NCBI RefSeq assembly: GCF_914767665.1
Contig: NC_059504.1
Coordinates: 6,140,501-6,204,500 of the forward strand
Length of the DNA stretch: 64,000 bases
Direction: 5' to 3'
Source: Harmonia axyridis
Lineage: Eukaryota > Arthropoda > Insecta > Coleoptera > Coccinellidae
The notes under the pieces were generated by a model. The model saw nothing but the letters and a program-made list of their open reading frames with translations, did not search any database and was not told the DNA's origin. The position numbers and the translations under genes are program-made. The first letter of the stretch is position 1, and every line of letters starts with the position of its first letter. Below are positions 26,201 through 32,549 of this stretch, piece by piece.

Positions 26201-28440
26201 TCAGTCTTCTCAGCTCCGTACAATGTTAAAACTCTTCTAGCAAATTGAGCCTCTTTTTCTTCTGCTTCCCTTTGTGTTAAGGGTTTGAATTCGATAGGTA
26301 GTTGGAATTTTACTTTCTTCATGATTTTTAGGGAGTTTGACAATGTCAGTTAGATAGTTTTCAAAGATTTCGTTATCTGTGATTATCAGGACCAGATCTA
26401 TAATACAGGGTGTTTACTAACTATGGTACGATACTTCAGCTGACGTTCCCAGGAAATAGGAATTTTCATTATAAAGCATGTTCTAAGAAAAGAAAGATGA
26501 GTTTATCGCTGTTGTTCAATGGAAATATGGGCACCTTTGGTCTATGAAAGAAAAAAGTACTATCGGCATTTCTAGTCGAAAGAATAATCTTTAACAAAAT
26601 CTAACAAATGTTGACGCTGGTTTATTTATACATCTTCTTACATTAAACAGGTGGTTTTCTTTGCAAAGTTTTGAAGTTTCGTAGCCAAACTTATAAAAAG
26701 TCATTTCGAATTTCATCACCGATCTTAAAGAAACTACGAATTGTACCTAATTGAACTGAAAATCTCCAGAGTAGTATGTAGTTCGAATAACGCAACTTTT
26801 CATTAAAATAAGGATCTAATTATTCAACGACTCCAATAACTCACAAGATGACTCAACTAATCATAATTACCTCAACCTCAATGTGTCAAAACCAATAACC
26901 TAACTGTACTTACAATGTAAACAGAAAAAATATCAATTCTCTGTATTATCTGTCCACTTTTTCATGAACTTCAAAGAATGACACAGACTGTTATGGAAAA
27001 TATCAGACAAACTTTTGAGAATCTTTTTAGAAAAAAAAAGTGGGTATATCAAGAATGAAGTCAGACAACTCAATATCTTCAAAAAGAATGACAGTTTTAG
27101 AAAGAACCGGTAACGTGATGCTTTTCAACAAATCTGCGCCTAAAAAATTGTTGAAAAATATAGGGTGTGCCATTTAGAAAACGCTAACTGTGCTCTATAT
27201 CTCCAAAACAATAATTAATTTCTATTATCTGTTATGAGTTATCGAATAAACCATAAAACTACTGAAAAAACATATTAGAATTATTTTTCGAATATCTTGA
27301 ACATAAACCAAAATACCTACAGGGTGTATCAGTTATAATCGATAAAAATTTAATGGGATATTCTCCTCGTTGTCCTGATTCGGAAAAATGTATATTATAT
27401 ACCTCTATCTCGATCCCTAAGAGAGATACAGGATGTTGAAGTTTACAAGAAAAAATCAGTTTTATGCAATAGCTTCCATAAAAAAGCTTGAATTCAAACG
27501 AAATTTCGAATGCCTACCCTACTCCCTAAGGGCTATTTTATGAAGATATTTTCGATTTTCGGGTAACACCAGTGGCGTGCAATTCGGTCACATCTCAAGT
27601 ATTTCGAAGAAAAAAGTATACCGCTGATTTTTTGAAAGAATGAATGAAGCAATATCGAATTTGGAGTATAATTTGCTTTCACACAACAAAATTTGAAATT
27701 CCAGATCCAGAGATTAGCTTTTTCGAAAGACGTGCTAACTCGAAATTGGCTACAAATTCATGATTTAGTCAGCTTTCAATTGAATTCGGTAATATCTCGG
27801 AGAGATATCTTGAAACAATAGATTTGATTGTTTGTTTGACAGATACGTGCACTCGATGCAAAAGATATCCGGGATATTACCGATTTGAAACTGTAATTTT
27901 TCAGAAACGCCCTGTACCTCAAGAACGAATCAATATATCTATTATCTGCTCGTGGGTCCTTGAAGATTGAAGTCTCATAGTTCTCGAGATGCTTTCAGTC
28001 ATAATCGAATTTGGGGCACCCTGTACATAACTTCTGTACAAACAAATAGTTCATACAAACTTTTAAAACTCTTATTGCTAAAAATCCTGATACCTACCAA
28101 TATTAACCAGCTTAACTCCGTCTTGTTCTATAGCATTCAAAGCACATGTAACGTTCTCAAGGTAATGATGCTGATTGGCTGGTTTCTTATTCCATGTAGG
28201 TTTTATTGGACGTCCTTGCAGGGCTTCCACAAGGGCACACAACCTGACTCCTGTCCCAAGGTCCTGAGACAGATCAGCAACCCTCAAATTTTGCGGCAAA
28301 TATTCATTCACCCAATTCCTAAAAGTGTTAGCCTGTATTTCCACCCAAACATCTTCATTACCCTTTATCTGCATCCCCCTAGCTGCATGGCCCTCTGGAC
28401 TACGCGCCAACAAGCCGCTATGCGATATTTTTCCTTCCAT
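1918..28440 (-). CDS. jbug: Jitterbug-like filamin (three CH domains), 12 coding exons, 3' end outside window
   Basis: Actin-binding cytoskeletal crosslinker of the filamin family. Exons, read on the minus strand: 28440-28098, 17891-17649, 17596-17373, 17235-17094, 16395-16232, 15187-14899, 14840-14677, 13833-13591, 13477-13140, 12615-11945, 11362-11195, 2292-1918. All have AG/GT borders and matching phases, and the joined frame is open for 1121 codons. Domains: CH1 about residues 34-138, CH2 about 142-250, CH3 about 252-345, filamin Ig repeats about 358-632, a Ser/Pro-rich linker about 637-915, then Ig repeats from about 916 to the window edge. Three CH domains in tandem, not the usual two, is the mark of jitterbug rather than cheerio, as known from Drosophila. 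The start Met lies 25 residues before a GNEDVW segment that opens CH1. The C-terminal repeats are missing because the window ends. Exon borders were read by eye; alternative first exons cannot be excluded. Confidence 0.88.
2542..3479 (+). mobile_element. DD41D (Tc1/mariner superfamily) transposon, internally deleted, copy 1
   Basis: Imperfect terminal inverted repeats: GGGTGTTTTTTTCGAGGTAT at the left, and the complement of AGCTCTAAAAAAAACACTC at the right. The transposase is split. The N-terminal frame 2591-2761 (MATDSTAV..., NRLTPEQRLQIVQFY) stops. The C-terminal frame to 3377 has FSDEAHFW (first Asp), WFQQDGATCH (second Asp) and LTPLDYF (third Asp), a spacing of 41 residues as in rosa/VS-type elements. 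About 130 codons between LRPFY and HFILFSDE are missing. Non-autonomous. Confidence 0.8.
3441..3939. repeat. Near-perfect palindrome, 238-bp arms, 23-bp spacer
   Basis: Arms 3441-3678 and 3702-3939 are reverse complements with one mismatch seen (near 3617). Each arm holds the right terminus of the DD41D element followed by a mariner-type N-terminal transposase fragment (TTTVKKEYSDLKRRTTNDAE). Looks like a recent inverted duplication; a transcript would fold into a long hairpin. Confidence 0.9.
8325..8584. repeat. Inner inverted repeat
   Basis: GAATATAATAAAAATCATTT near 8331 is mirrored by AAATGATTTTCATTTCGAAA near 8556. A second block GGCGCAGTTTTCATGCAAAA is mirrored by TTTGTATGAAAACGGCGCC. 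Imperfect; lies inside the element 8234-9987. Confidence 0.5.
9055..9874. repeat. Long inverted repeat, arms about 390 bp
   Basis: The left arm starts TACCGGTTTTTCACCATAAT. The right arm ends with the matching ATTATGGTGAAAACCCCGGT. Pairing runs through AACCACCAAG/CAGGTGGTTC, GGCTGCGATAA/TTATCGCAGC to a short centre near 9464. Typical of an insect fold-back MITE. Confidence 0.75.
11195..11362 (-). CDS. jbug: jbug coding exon 11: filamin Ig repeat
   Basis: Acceptor acgcag. Reads DGSGAGSGDLEILVEGGRVT, then FTPHQALPHRVDIKFNGETV, a canonical filamin repeat. Donor CCTG|gtgagt. The shared Gly codon joins SPWHVNI of exon 12. Confidence 0.88.
11427..11700. repeat. Two-copy tandem duplication, period 138 bp
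   Basis: Unit 1 at 11427-11564 and unit 2 at 11565-about 11700 share GACCCAGATAGA, TTTTCTGGGCCCTCGAATAG, GCATGCAGAAC and GTGCCAATTGATTACGC with scattered changes. Lies in the short intron between jbug exons 10 and 11. Not coding in the jbug frame. Confidence 0.7.
11945..12615 (-). CDS. jbug: jbug coding exon 10: Ser/Pro-rich linker, then start of next Ig repeat
   Basis: About 224 codons. Acceptor ttctag; the shared codon gives Arg and then SQSPSYTQQRN. The linker repeats short SP motifs (GRDSPDY, DTSSPSF, ESRSPKLERTSPD) and is predicted disordered by composition. The exon ends with VQPVPDGVLGQPVEFE, the start of a filamin repeat. Donor GAGA|gtaaga, phase 1. Confidence 0.8.
12616..13139 (-). 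other. jbug intron 9
   Basis: AT-rich intron between the two linker exons. Nothing recognised. Read-through of exon 9 into it would add only about 48 codons before a stop. Confidence 0.7.
13140..13477 (-). CDS. jbug: jbug coding exon 9: repeat end and Ser/Pro-rich linker
   Basis: VYVYFNGYDVKGSPFMMRVG ends the Ig repeat. The rest is low-complexity and hydrophilic with repeated SP dipeptides (NSSPNTTYRQSPTG, SPRAQSPSYVHR). Donor CATAG|gttagt, phase 2, is a weaker GTTAGT site. Confidence 0.8.
13591..13833 (-). CDS. jbug: jbug coding exon 8: filamin Ig repeat
   Basis: Acceptor ttttag. GGPFTCSVFDPNGIQI closes one repeat; VGVPGEVFADIVHDKKSVHC and YRIHFTPLDAGKHR form the next. Donor AGG|gtaagt, phase 0. 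Exactly 81 codons. Confidence 0.85.
13834..14676 (-). other. jbug intron 7
   Basis: AT-rich intron. A stretch ACTGGGTGTGCCATTTGAAA near 14392 resembles the GGGTG ends of insect MITEs, but no partner end was found. Confidence 0.6.
14677..14840 (-). CDS. jbug: jbug coding exon 7: filamin Ig repeat
   Basis: Acceptor tttaag. Reads PSGRPLNCPLTTIDETNSAT, then FKPDEAGEWRIEITYQGKQI, a standard filamin strand C-G pattern. Donor CAG|gtatgt, phase 0, leading into GGPFTCSVFD of exon 8. Confidence 0.85.
14899..15187 (-). CDS. jbug: jbug coding exon 6: filamin Ig repeat
   Basis: Acceptor tcccag. Contains the filamin-repeat pattern GHGSFVPNKIGVYEIIVNYD and HHFRV, then starts the next repeat (GSLVQVLVNTTG). 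Donor ACAG|gtattg, phase 1. Confidence 0.85.
15188..16231 (-). other. jbug intron 5
   Basis: AT-rich intron of about 1 kb between the Ig-repeat exons. Apart from the 24-bp tandem repeat at 15255 I see nothing recognisable in it. Confidence 0.7.
15255..15326. repeat. Tandem repeat, three copies of a 24-bp unit
   Basis: Unit CTCATTTTTAAGTTAAAAAA plus AATG, repeated three times with exact 24-bp spacing. Lies in the jbug intron between exons 5 and 6, just upstream of the exon 6 acceptor. Confidence 0.85.
16232..16395 (-). CDS. jbug: jbug coding exon 5: end of CH3 and link to Ig repeats
   Basis: Acceptor tatcag. VHPILSAKDLSDKHVEHLGV closes CH3, and VALNSTSGRVGEP begins the first filamin repeat. 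Donor CCG|gtaaga, phase 0. Confidence 0.85.
16396..17093 (-). other. jbug intron 4
   Basis: AT-rich intron with a CT-rich tract next to the exon 4 donor. No other feature seen. Confidence 0.7.
17094..17235 (-). CDS. jbug: jbug coding exon 4: core of CH3
   Basis: Acceptor caacag. DDWNDGRVVNEMVRSLGG corresponds to the TDWNDGxxL segment of CH domains. Donor ATGG|gtgagt, phase 1. A pyrimidine-rich CT tract lies just inside the following intron. Confidence 0.86.
17373..17596 (-). CDS. jbug: jbug coding exon 3: end of CH2, start of CH3
   Basis: Acceptor ttccag. Reads DKNNGIENCRRAMGIAQKDL and then LDELSGMTYLSYFMK, a typical CH-domain C-terminus. LKWVNSRLERRINNFT opens the third CH domain. Donor ACT|gtgagt, phase 0. 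Confidence 0.87.
17649..17891 (-). CDS. jbug: jbug coding exon 2: end of CH1, start of CH2
   Basis: Begins after gtag and continues the filamin CH1 end (VDIVNGNLKLILGLIW). It then opens CH2 with KLMLSWLQAVLPE and LTTDWNSGILLSALVDYC. The donor is TTAG|gtaatg. It is 10.2 kb away from exon 1. Confidence 0.88.
18374..19284. mobile_element. Fold-back MITE, arms about 400 bp
   Basis: Ends ATACACTGTGTCCGTAAAGT and, inverted, ATTACGGACACAGTGTAT. The arms match nearly throughout (for example AATGACGTCACCGT and ACGGTGACGTCATT), with about 110 bp of unpaired centre around 18829. No open reading frame of note. Lies in jbug intron 1. Confidence 0.8.
20150..20680. mobile_element. MITE with GAGTAATAAACATAGATAGA ends, copy 1
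   Basis: Terminal inverted repeats GAGTAATAAACATAGATAGA and CTCTATCTATGTTCATTACT. It matches the copy at 60241-60816 in the opposite orientation, including internal blocks such as TTCATGTC/GACATGAA and GATATATTTC-type motifs. Non-coding. Its right end is duplicated just downstream. Confidence 0.75.
20583..20844. repeat. 128-bp perfect tandem duplication (6-bp gap) upstream of a transporter gene
   Basis: Units 20583-20710 and 20717-20844 appear identical by eye. Each contains the right terminus of the MITE plus about 30 bp of flank. The second unit ends 95 bp before the transporter ATG at 20939, so it lies in the likely promoter/5'UTR region. Confidence 0.85.
20939..22657 (+). CDS. SLC22-like MFS transporter, intronless, nested in jbug intron 1 (antisense)
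   Basis: A 572-residue polytopic membrane protein of the major facilitator superfamily. It is closest in layout to SLC22 organic cation/carnitine-type carriers. TM1 is about residues 51-72. A large extracellular loop with several Cys follows (about 73-178). The SLC22/sugar-porter motif after TM2 is GDFYGRR at 203-209, and ESPRWLYFSG starts at about 315. About 10 more hydrophobic segments follow. The substrate cannot be read from sequence. The frame is complete in one exon; an AATAAA signal sits at 22672-22677, 15 bases past the stop. The gene lies antisense inside the 10.2-kb first intron of jbug and is a diverged paralog of the gene at 24595-26322. A Tc1 element begins 92 bases downstream of the stop. 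A duplicated MITE end lies just upstream. Confidence 0.85.
   Translation: MPGIRPISKLDARSTDALLGHVNHIYGKLKSAEEVEFTNSIGEKFTGKMIPLFLMTLWVGIVSHSKVFMIIFQHPKLSRCVIPELEGHFSYEQILNLTVRNQDNDYGQYCYFDKRDYKGFIDTHGYDYDKLMGAISDAPDAAKEPCENNLVKKIKEEYDDIGDVVNSHDNLELYCHPTSSKRMMDIAVKYGQFLLSVPIGVIGDFYGRRVAFLVAGGFLTGGIILTIMPHIIPVIIGRFCIGTSMILFYTTFVLFIESTSVGGRRAVALLLHEGIALGRFTEYILYRSLKNYMYTSYINAIMGIFMIIPVFCIYESPRWLYFSGNKRKAYKILGEDRPEAPATLKKRQLWPHFKNFARPVFRKRLMIQMITIWCTSSVTFLIRSKFSRDITNFLLKELMDSGMIMGSLTVLTFVMMAFLGRGQTIMSFFTVTSFLSTMLFFNPRMDKILVEICLVITVSLTENATFFAFYMISEFYPTDFRFTGYGLCCGIHGFGDIFHFHVTSYKIPYKSLFYAPLFVITEISLVSTHFQVQTSGAFRLADYPREAIRETDYEEIMKNMAYKQRKSLMRPN
22672..22677 (+). terminator. Polyadenylation signal AATAAA of the plus-strand transporter
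   Basis: Canonical hexamer 15 bp after the stop at 22657 and upstream of the Tc1 element that starts at 22750. Confidence 0.6.
22750..24273 (+). mobile_element. Tc1-like transposon (DD34E), full length, transposase broken
   Basis: Flanked by TA on both sides. Terminal repeats CACTGCGCAAAAAAATTAAC and, inverted, GTTAATTTTTTTGAGAAGTG. Carries one transposase pseudogene. Inserted between the two nested transporter genes. A deletion derivative of the same family is at 35391-36342. Confidence 0.88.
23026..24056 (+). pseudogene. Tc1-like transposase pseudogene
   Basis: Helix-turn-helix DNA-binding N-terminus (YTRIAEMFGGSHTSVSRMLQ and a GRPR-type hook), then the DDE domain: LITDESRF (first Asp), MDDNARPH (second Asp) and DLNPIELFWD (Glu), 34 residues between the last two. 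The frame is broken by a TAA at 23728-23730 and by a one-base deletion near 23942. The derivative copy at 35.8 kb has a Pro codon where this copy has the stop. No host role suggested. Confidence 0.85.
24568..24573 (-). terminator. Polyadenylation signal AATAAA of the minus-strand transporter
   Basis: TTTATT on the plus strand, that is AATAAA on the coding strand, 21 bp after the stop at 24595. Confidence 0.55.
24595..26322 (-). CDS. SLC22-like MFS transporter, intronless, nested in jbug intron 1 (same strand)
   Basis: A 575-residue MFS carrier, paralog of the gene at 20939. The two share the N-terminal ...F..MI/VLFQ then C-I-ELE-YF--QILN pattern, the CYYD/CYFD-RR/KR-Y motif in the loop, and the C-terminal FR-T-YG-LC and DYP-EA-R..DY blocks. 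The SLC22-type motif ADYRGRR lies near residue 211, and ESPRYLYFKG near 324. I chose the ATG at 26322 (MKKVKFQ); the open frame continues upstream but without an earlier ATG. An AATAAA on the minus strand lies at 24568-24573. Transported substrate unknown. Confidence 0.85.
   Translation of the reverse strand: MKKVKFQLPIEFKPLTQREAEEKEAQFARRVLTLYGAEKTEEDIEFLTALYQNAGFKRLAPIFLLSFLLAIGSHAPIFMVLFQPQRHARCYIEELENYFTFDQILNISVHNNNPDKIHYCYYDRRNYSELVRKHDYNYEEIMKEVTILPSPLTWNCSRVKTKPIDVSHDDGTSETISDYFNLYCASPTTKQVIEIVLKYGQSTMSLPIGIFADYRGRRSAGLLCGGLFTLGLCMIVIAQIPTIIIGRFFLGTFMIFYYTVFVIYIESTTSDSRRVMAWLLHFGLTVSKCFQWLLFKYCHRWRTIQIINVVCCIFLLIFLFLTKESPRYLYFKGYKRSAYAALGIERLHLKDENNKTDSVWNHLMNYSKPVFKRRIIIQFLTIFCASSVIYLDRSKFTRVITDKTLLMLLDSGFCMGFVTIMTYFFVFMIGRISVYIWYFSISFFLSSVLFLNPDSTSIYSQIALIVQLSFTENLVFFNFYCITELYPNEFRFTTYGILCSVPGLSEICHFHAGSYEVPQKCLLYMPLFILTAISMCFTHFLKAETRKYHIPDYPKEAVRPEDYKLIVESLMHLKR
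27320..28026. mobile_element. Possible MITE with TACAGGGTG ends
   Basis: The left end TACAGGGTGTATCAGTTATA and the right end GGGGCACCCTGTA are inverted, and both sit next to a TATAATCG/CATAATCGA motif. Interior not palindromic and not coding. The right boundary lies about 50 bp from the jbug exon 1 donor. Confidence 0.4.
28098..28440 (-). CDS. jbug: jbug coding exon 1: start and first half of CH1
   Basis: Codes residues 1-114 plus one base. It carries the N-terminal CH1 signature: VWVEIQANTFRNWVNEYL, then LSQDLGTGVRLCALVEAL and the NIEQ-like loop LNAIEQDGVKLVNIG. The donor is ATTG|gtaggt; the phase-1 G joins the GT of the next exon to rebuild the Gly of VNIG. The ATG at 28440 is the first Met in this open stretch. 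Confidence 0.88.
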
Positions 28441-29599
28441 TTTCGGGTATCACACAACAAATCAACGATCACTATTTCGTAACATCAGAACTAGATACAG
28501 ATGCACAGATGGTCCTTCGAGCCGGATTTAACACAATCAACGCAACATTTAATATTCGAAAATTGTTTGATGGCACTTTTTTACTTGGTCTTTGACTGAA
28601 ACTAAGTGTTGTATCGGACTCGCAAAGTTCTGAGTTCTTGTTTATTTCGGTCGAATGACTTTAAGGTGGGGTTATGTAAGACGGAGAGACGGTGTATTCG
28701 CGGGTATGGTAAGGTTGATTCTGTTACGGAGAATAGTTTTGATGTAACGTCGCCATAGGTGGGAGAATGAGTAAATACTAAAGGCGACATTGGATGACGA
28801 TTTGTTGGAGGATTGTTCCTAATTTATATGTGTTTTTCAGTAGCTGGGTATGTGGAGGAAATGCTTATAAGGTGAAGTGTGTGTGTTTGGTTGATTGTTT
28901 CGCCTTTGAGGGTTTTAGAAATGAATCATGAGTCGGTTTAATTGTAATAGTTTCGCGCTTGATCTATCGTTGAAATCACTCGATCGAGTAATGTGAACGG
29001 GGCTTGTAGTTTTTGCGATAAATGTTTTTTGTATTCGAAATTGAATTTTTGGAGTTTTAGAGAGTCGTGAAATTAATTACCTTAGGTACTTTTAACCATT
29101 ATGTTTGTATTCCCTGGCGATTCCCTTGCTTAATTTGCCAAAGGAAGGCACGAAAAGATGAGTAGATACTGAGTGTCCCAAATTCGATGCTCACCATCAG
29201 TGTTCCTTTCATATTTTCGCTCTTATCTCATTATCGATGGATATTTTGAAGGAAAATTTTAGGGACAGATAGTACTCGATACGATCTTCAAAATTAGTTA
29301 TCGCAGCACCCTTTATCTCTATTCAAAATCAAGGGTTGTGCTCACCCACGTTAAGGGGTTGAAGTAACGTGCATGAAAAAAACGGAAAAGTTGTTCTCCC
29401 TCGAATCAGATTTTGACGGGTTCGAGCAATTTTCCACATTTTCATTTTGAAGCCAGAAAATGTTTTGTGTTTGTGTTTGTTAGACCACACTGTATAGAAT
29501 ATTAATAAAAGAAATGAAATAAAACATTTGTGTTTTATCTTGGTTTCTGTCAAAATATTGAAAAACTTTTTTTATCTTCTTTTAGTTATACTGTTACTA
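28441..29599. promoter_or_regulatory. Region upstream of jbug: probable 5'UTR/promoter
   Basis: No gene seen between the jbug start codon and the mariner copy. The first part (28600-29000) is less AT-rich than its surroundings. No TATA box or initiator could be placed with confidence. Confidence 0.35.
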
Positions 29600-30687
29600 T
29601 TAGGCCAATTGAAAAGTATCCGGTCTGATGTACCGATGGCGGTGCTAGTATTAAATCCATATGATTTTTGGTTAGTACCAACCTTCAAACGATACGTGTC
29701 AAAATTTGACAGCAGTCCGACCATTAGTTAGTGAGATATTGCGTTGTGAGTGTAGCTACTTTTGTTATTTGAAAAAAGATGGAAAAAAATTTAGTGTACT
29801 GATGAAATATTGCTTTTTGGAGGAAAAAAAACAGTTGAAGCAAAATTTTGGCTTGATGAAGAGCAGACATTGTGAAGATATCGTCTGAACGTGTACATCA
29901 TATCATTCACGAAATTTGTACATGAGAAAGCTGTGTGCAAAATAGGTGCTGCGCGAGCTCACAATCGATCAAAAGCAACAACGTGTTAATGATTCTGAGC
30001 AGTGTTTGAAGCTGTTTGAGTGCAATAAACCTGAATTTTTGCGTCGATATGTGACAATGGATGGATCATGGCTCCATCATTTCACTCCGGAGTCTAATCG
30101 ACAGTCAACTGATTGAATGCACACGATGAACCGAATCCAAAGCGAGGAAAAACACAAAAGTCAGCTGGCAAGTTTATGGCATCAGTATTCTAGGATGCGC
30201 AAGGTATAATATTCATTGATTACCTCCAAAAGTGCAAGACCATCAACAGCGATTATTATATAGCGTTATTGGATCGTTCAAAAAATGAAATCGTTAAAAA
30301 ACTACCCCATTTAAAAAAAAGGTACTGTTTCGTAAACATAATGCTTCGTGTTAGAAATCAATTAAAACAATGGCAAAATTGCATGAATTGGGCTTCAAAT
30401 TGCTTCTGCATCCACCGTATTCGCCAGATCTGGCCCCAAGCGACTTTTTCCTGTTCTTAGACGTCAAAAGAATGCTCGCTGGAAAGAAATTTAGCGCCAA
30501 TGAAGAAGTAATCGCCGAAACTTATGTCTATTTTGAAGAGAAAGACAAATCGTACTACAAAACTGGTATTGAAAAGTTGGAAGCCCTCGAAGGCTACTAT
30601 TGAATGATAAAATCGAATTTTGCCAAAAAAATGTGTGTTACTATAGGTAACTTAGGTAGTAGACCAGGGACTTTTCAATTGGCCTGA
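29600..30687 (+). mobile_element. mariner element (DD34D), decayed, copy 1
   Basis: TA-flanked, with terminal repeats TTAGGCCAATTGAAAAGTAT and the inverted CTTTTCAATTGGCCTGA. Transposase pieces remain in several frames: the C-terminal part near 30370-30603 reads HELGFKLLLHPPYSPDLAPS then DFFLF. Stops and frameshifts break the rest. Same family as 56755-58039. Confidence 0.82.
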
Positions 30688-32072
30688 TATGTACTATATC
30701 TAGAATACACAATAACACTGGTAAAATAATTAATAAGATGAAACAATTTTTTTAAGAATTTTATTACATATCATTACATATACACATACATTTCAATTTC
30801 AACAGTCAAACACATGTTAAAATAATAAAATGGGTCTAAATGAAATGAACAATTATGTTAAGATCATTTATGAATATTGCTCCAGTTCACTTTGATTTAA
30901 TTATTTCATTAATCTAATATTCTTTCAAGACTGAAAAGAAACATAACCTCTCCTGTGAATTTTTACTCTCTTTCAATCTGGAATTCATCAAAATAGTCTG
31001 GGCATTTTGAAAAATAAATTTGCATAGCAAACAATCAAACATTCAATTTCCAATGTGAAAGAAAATAGAAATTATGTCTCAAAATGTATGCACAACCGTA
31101 TTCTACAAATAATGCCACTTAAAATTGTGGATATACAGAATAAAGTTTCAATTTAAAGGCTCCAAAAATAAATATTTCATCATAAGAAAAATGGAAATGC
31201 ACTGATAAAAATTTTCTCAAATTACGAAAAATTATACAATTGAAGAATTTCATATCTCACAACACAATATAAACTATTATGTTAATAGAACTAATTCAAT
31301 GAGATTGAACTTTAGATTAAGCAGGTAGAAAAATTTGCCACCGAAAAAAAAATCTTTTCTGGGGTATTACAAATTTTAATAATAATAATAATAATAAGTT
31401 GTCACATACATGCACATACTGAAATCAGATCGATTGTTCAAAATAAATTGTATATATAAAATATTATTCAAATAATAAATACAATAAAACTTAAGAACGG
31501 CTTTATAAGTGATAATGTGATAAAATAAAAAATTGAGCAAAACAATTCATTTCCCCCTTATACTGAAAAATTCTGTTGTTGGAAAATAATCTAAAAATAC
31601 ATTCCTCCAATTTAATGAAAATGTAAACATTTTTACAGAACATTTTCAAACATGTTCTGTATTTCTAACTGGCAACTTTTGAAGACTACACCATTGATGA
31701 AAAAACCTAAGTTTGATTTTAATTGATAAAGTCAACTATACAAAAACTTAGATTATCGATTTATAGCATTTCATTATTCAGATTTGTTGATTGTAATTAA
31801 TACCTCTGTTTGAAAACCAAGATAAACATACTCAGAAAATTTGTAAGAAGTATTTTATACGAGACATTCAATAAAAATTATGTGACGATGTTAAACAAAA
31901 ATAATAAATAAGACCATCATGTGTAGATGGGATTTAAATCACAGAATATTTTTAAATGAGAAAATCTAGAAAATGCTTCACCATTCATTCAAATGTTTAA
32001 TATTTTTCAATCTGCATAATCACTCTAATGCATTTTCATTTAAATTAACCTAAAAAATTGACTTCTAGCACT
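30688..32072. other. Intergenic / RNASEH2B 3' region
   Basis: Very AT-rich. It probably contains the 3'UTR of RNASEH2B, but no end can be fixed. An (AAT)n microsatellite lies near 31376-31398. No other gene seen. Confidence 0.5.
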
Positions 32073-32549
32073 TCAGCACTTTTTAAAGAACGAAGTTATT
32101 GATTTGCTACTACTAGCAGCTTTAAGTCGAGCTTTATCTTTAGAACTCAGCGATGTTTTAGGTTTAGGTTCTGGTTTACTTAAATCTAGAACATTGGAAG
32201 TACTACTTTTGTTCTCGTCTTCAATTTTAGGTTTTTTTGCATCTGGCTGTGATTGATTACTTGTACTTTTACGTTTCAAATTATTTTCTTCGGGAAGATT
32301 TAAATATTTCAATAATTTTGAGCTCAAATCTTCCATTAAATATTCTGAAACTATTCCATGGGCGTATTTCAGATATGCATCATTGTCAAAAGATTCGGTT
32401 TTTGATTTGATAAATGTCGCTGAAACGGCTCCGCCTCCAACATTTATGTTTTTCTGCTTTAGAATGTCTGCAACCCTTTCAGTCTTCTTCTTCAACCAAG
32501 ACAAGGTTTTCTCTTCATTATACTTAAATGCATTAAGTTCTTCATCTCC
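32073..32549 (-). CDS. RNASEH2B: RNASEH2B coding exon 4 and stop
   Basis: Acceptor ttctcag. Begins GDEELNAFKYNEEKTLSWLK and ends with a PIP-box-like KSITSFFKKC before the stop. Linker residues are Lys/Ser/Pro-rich with a KKPK basic patch. Confidence 0.9.
   Translation of the reverse strand, partial: GDEELNAFKYNEEKTLSWLKKKTERVADILKQKNINVGGGAVSATFIKSKTESFDNDAYLKYAHGIVSEYLMEDLSSKLLKYLNLPEENNLKRKSTSNQSQPDAKKPKIEDENKSSTSNVLDLSKPEPKPKTSLSSKDKARLKAASSSKSITSFFKKC

Larger units (their letters stand above)
17892..28097 (-). other. jbug intron 1 (10.2 kb) and its contents
   Basis: From exon 2 toward exon 1 it holds: plain AT-rich DNA to 18373; a fold-back element 18374-19284; AT-rich DNA; a MITE 20150-20680 with a tandem copy of its end; the transporter gene 20939-22657; a Tc1 element 22750-24273; the second transporter gene 24595-26322; AT-rich DNA; and a possible MITE near 27320-28026. 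I see no further coding exon, but short alternative first exons of jbug would be easy to miss. Confidence 0.7.
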
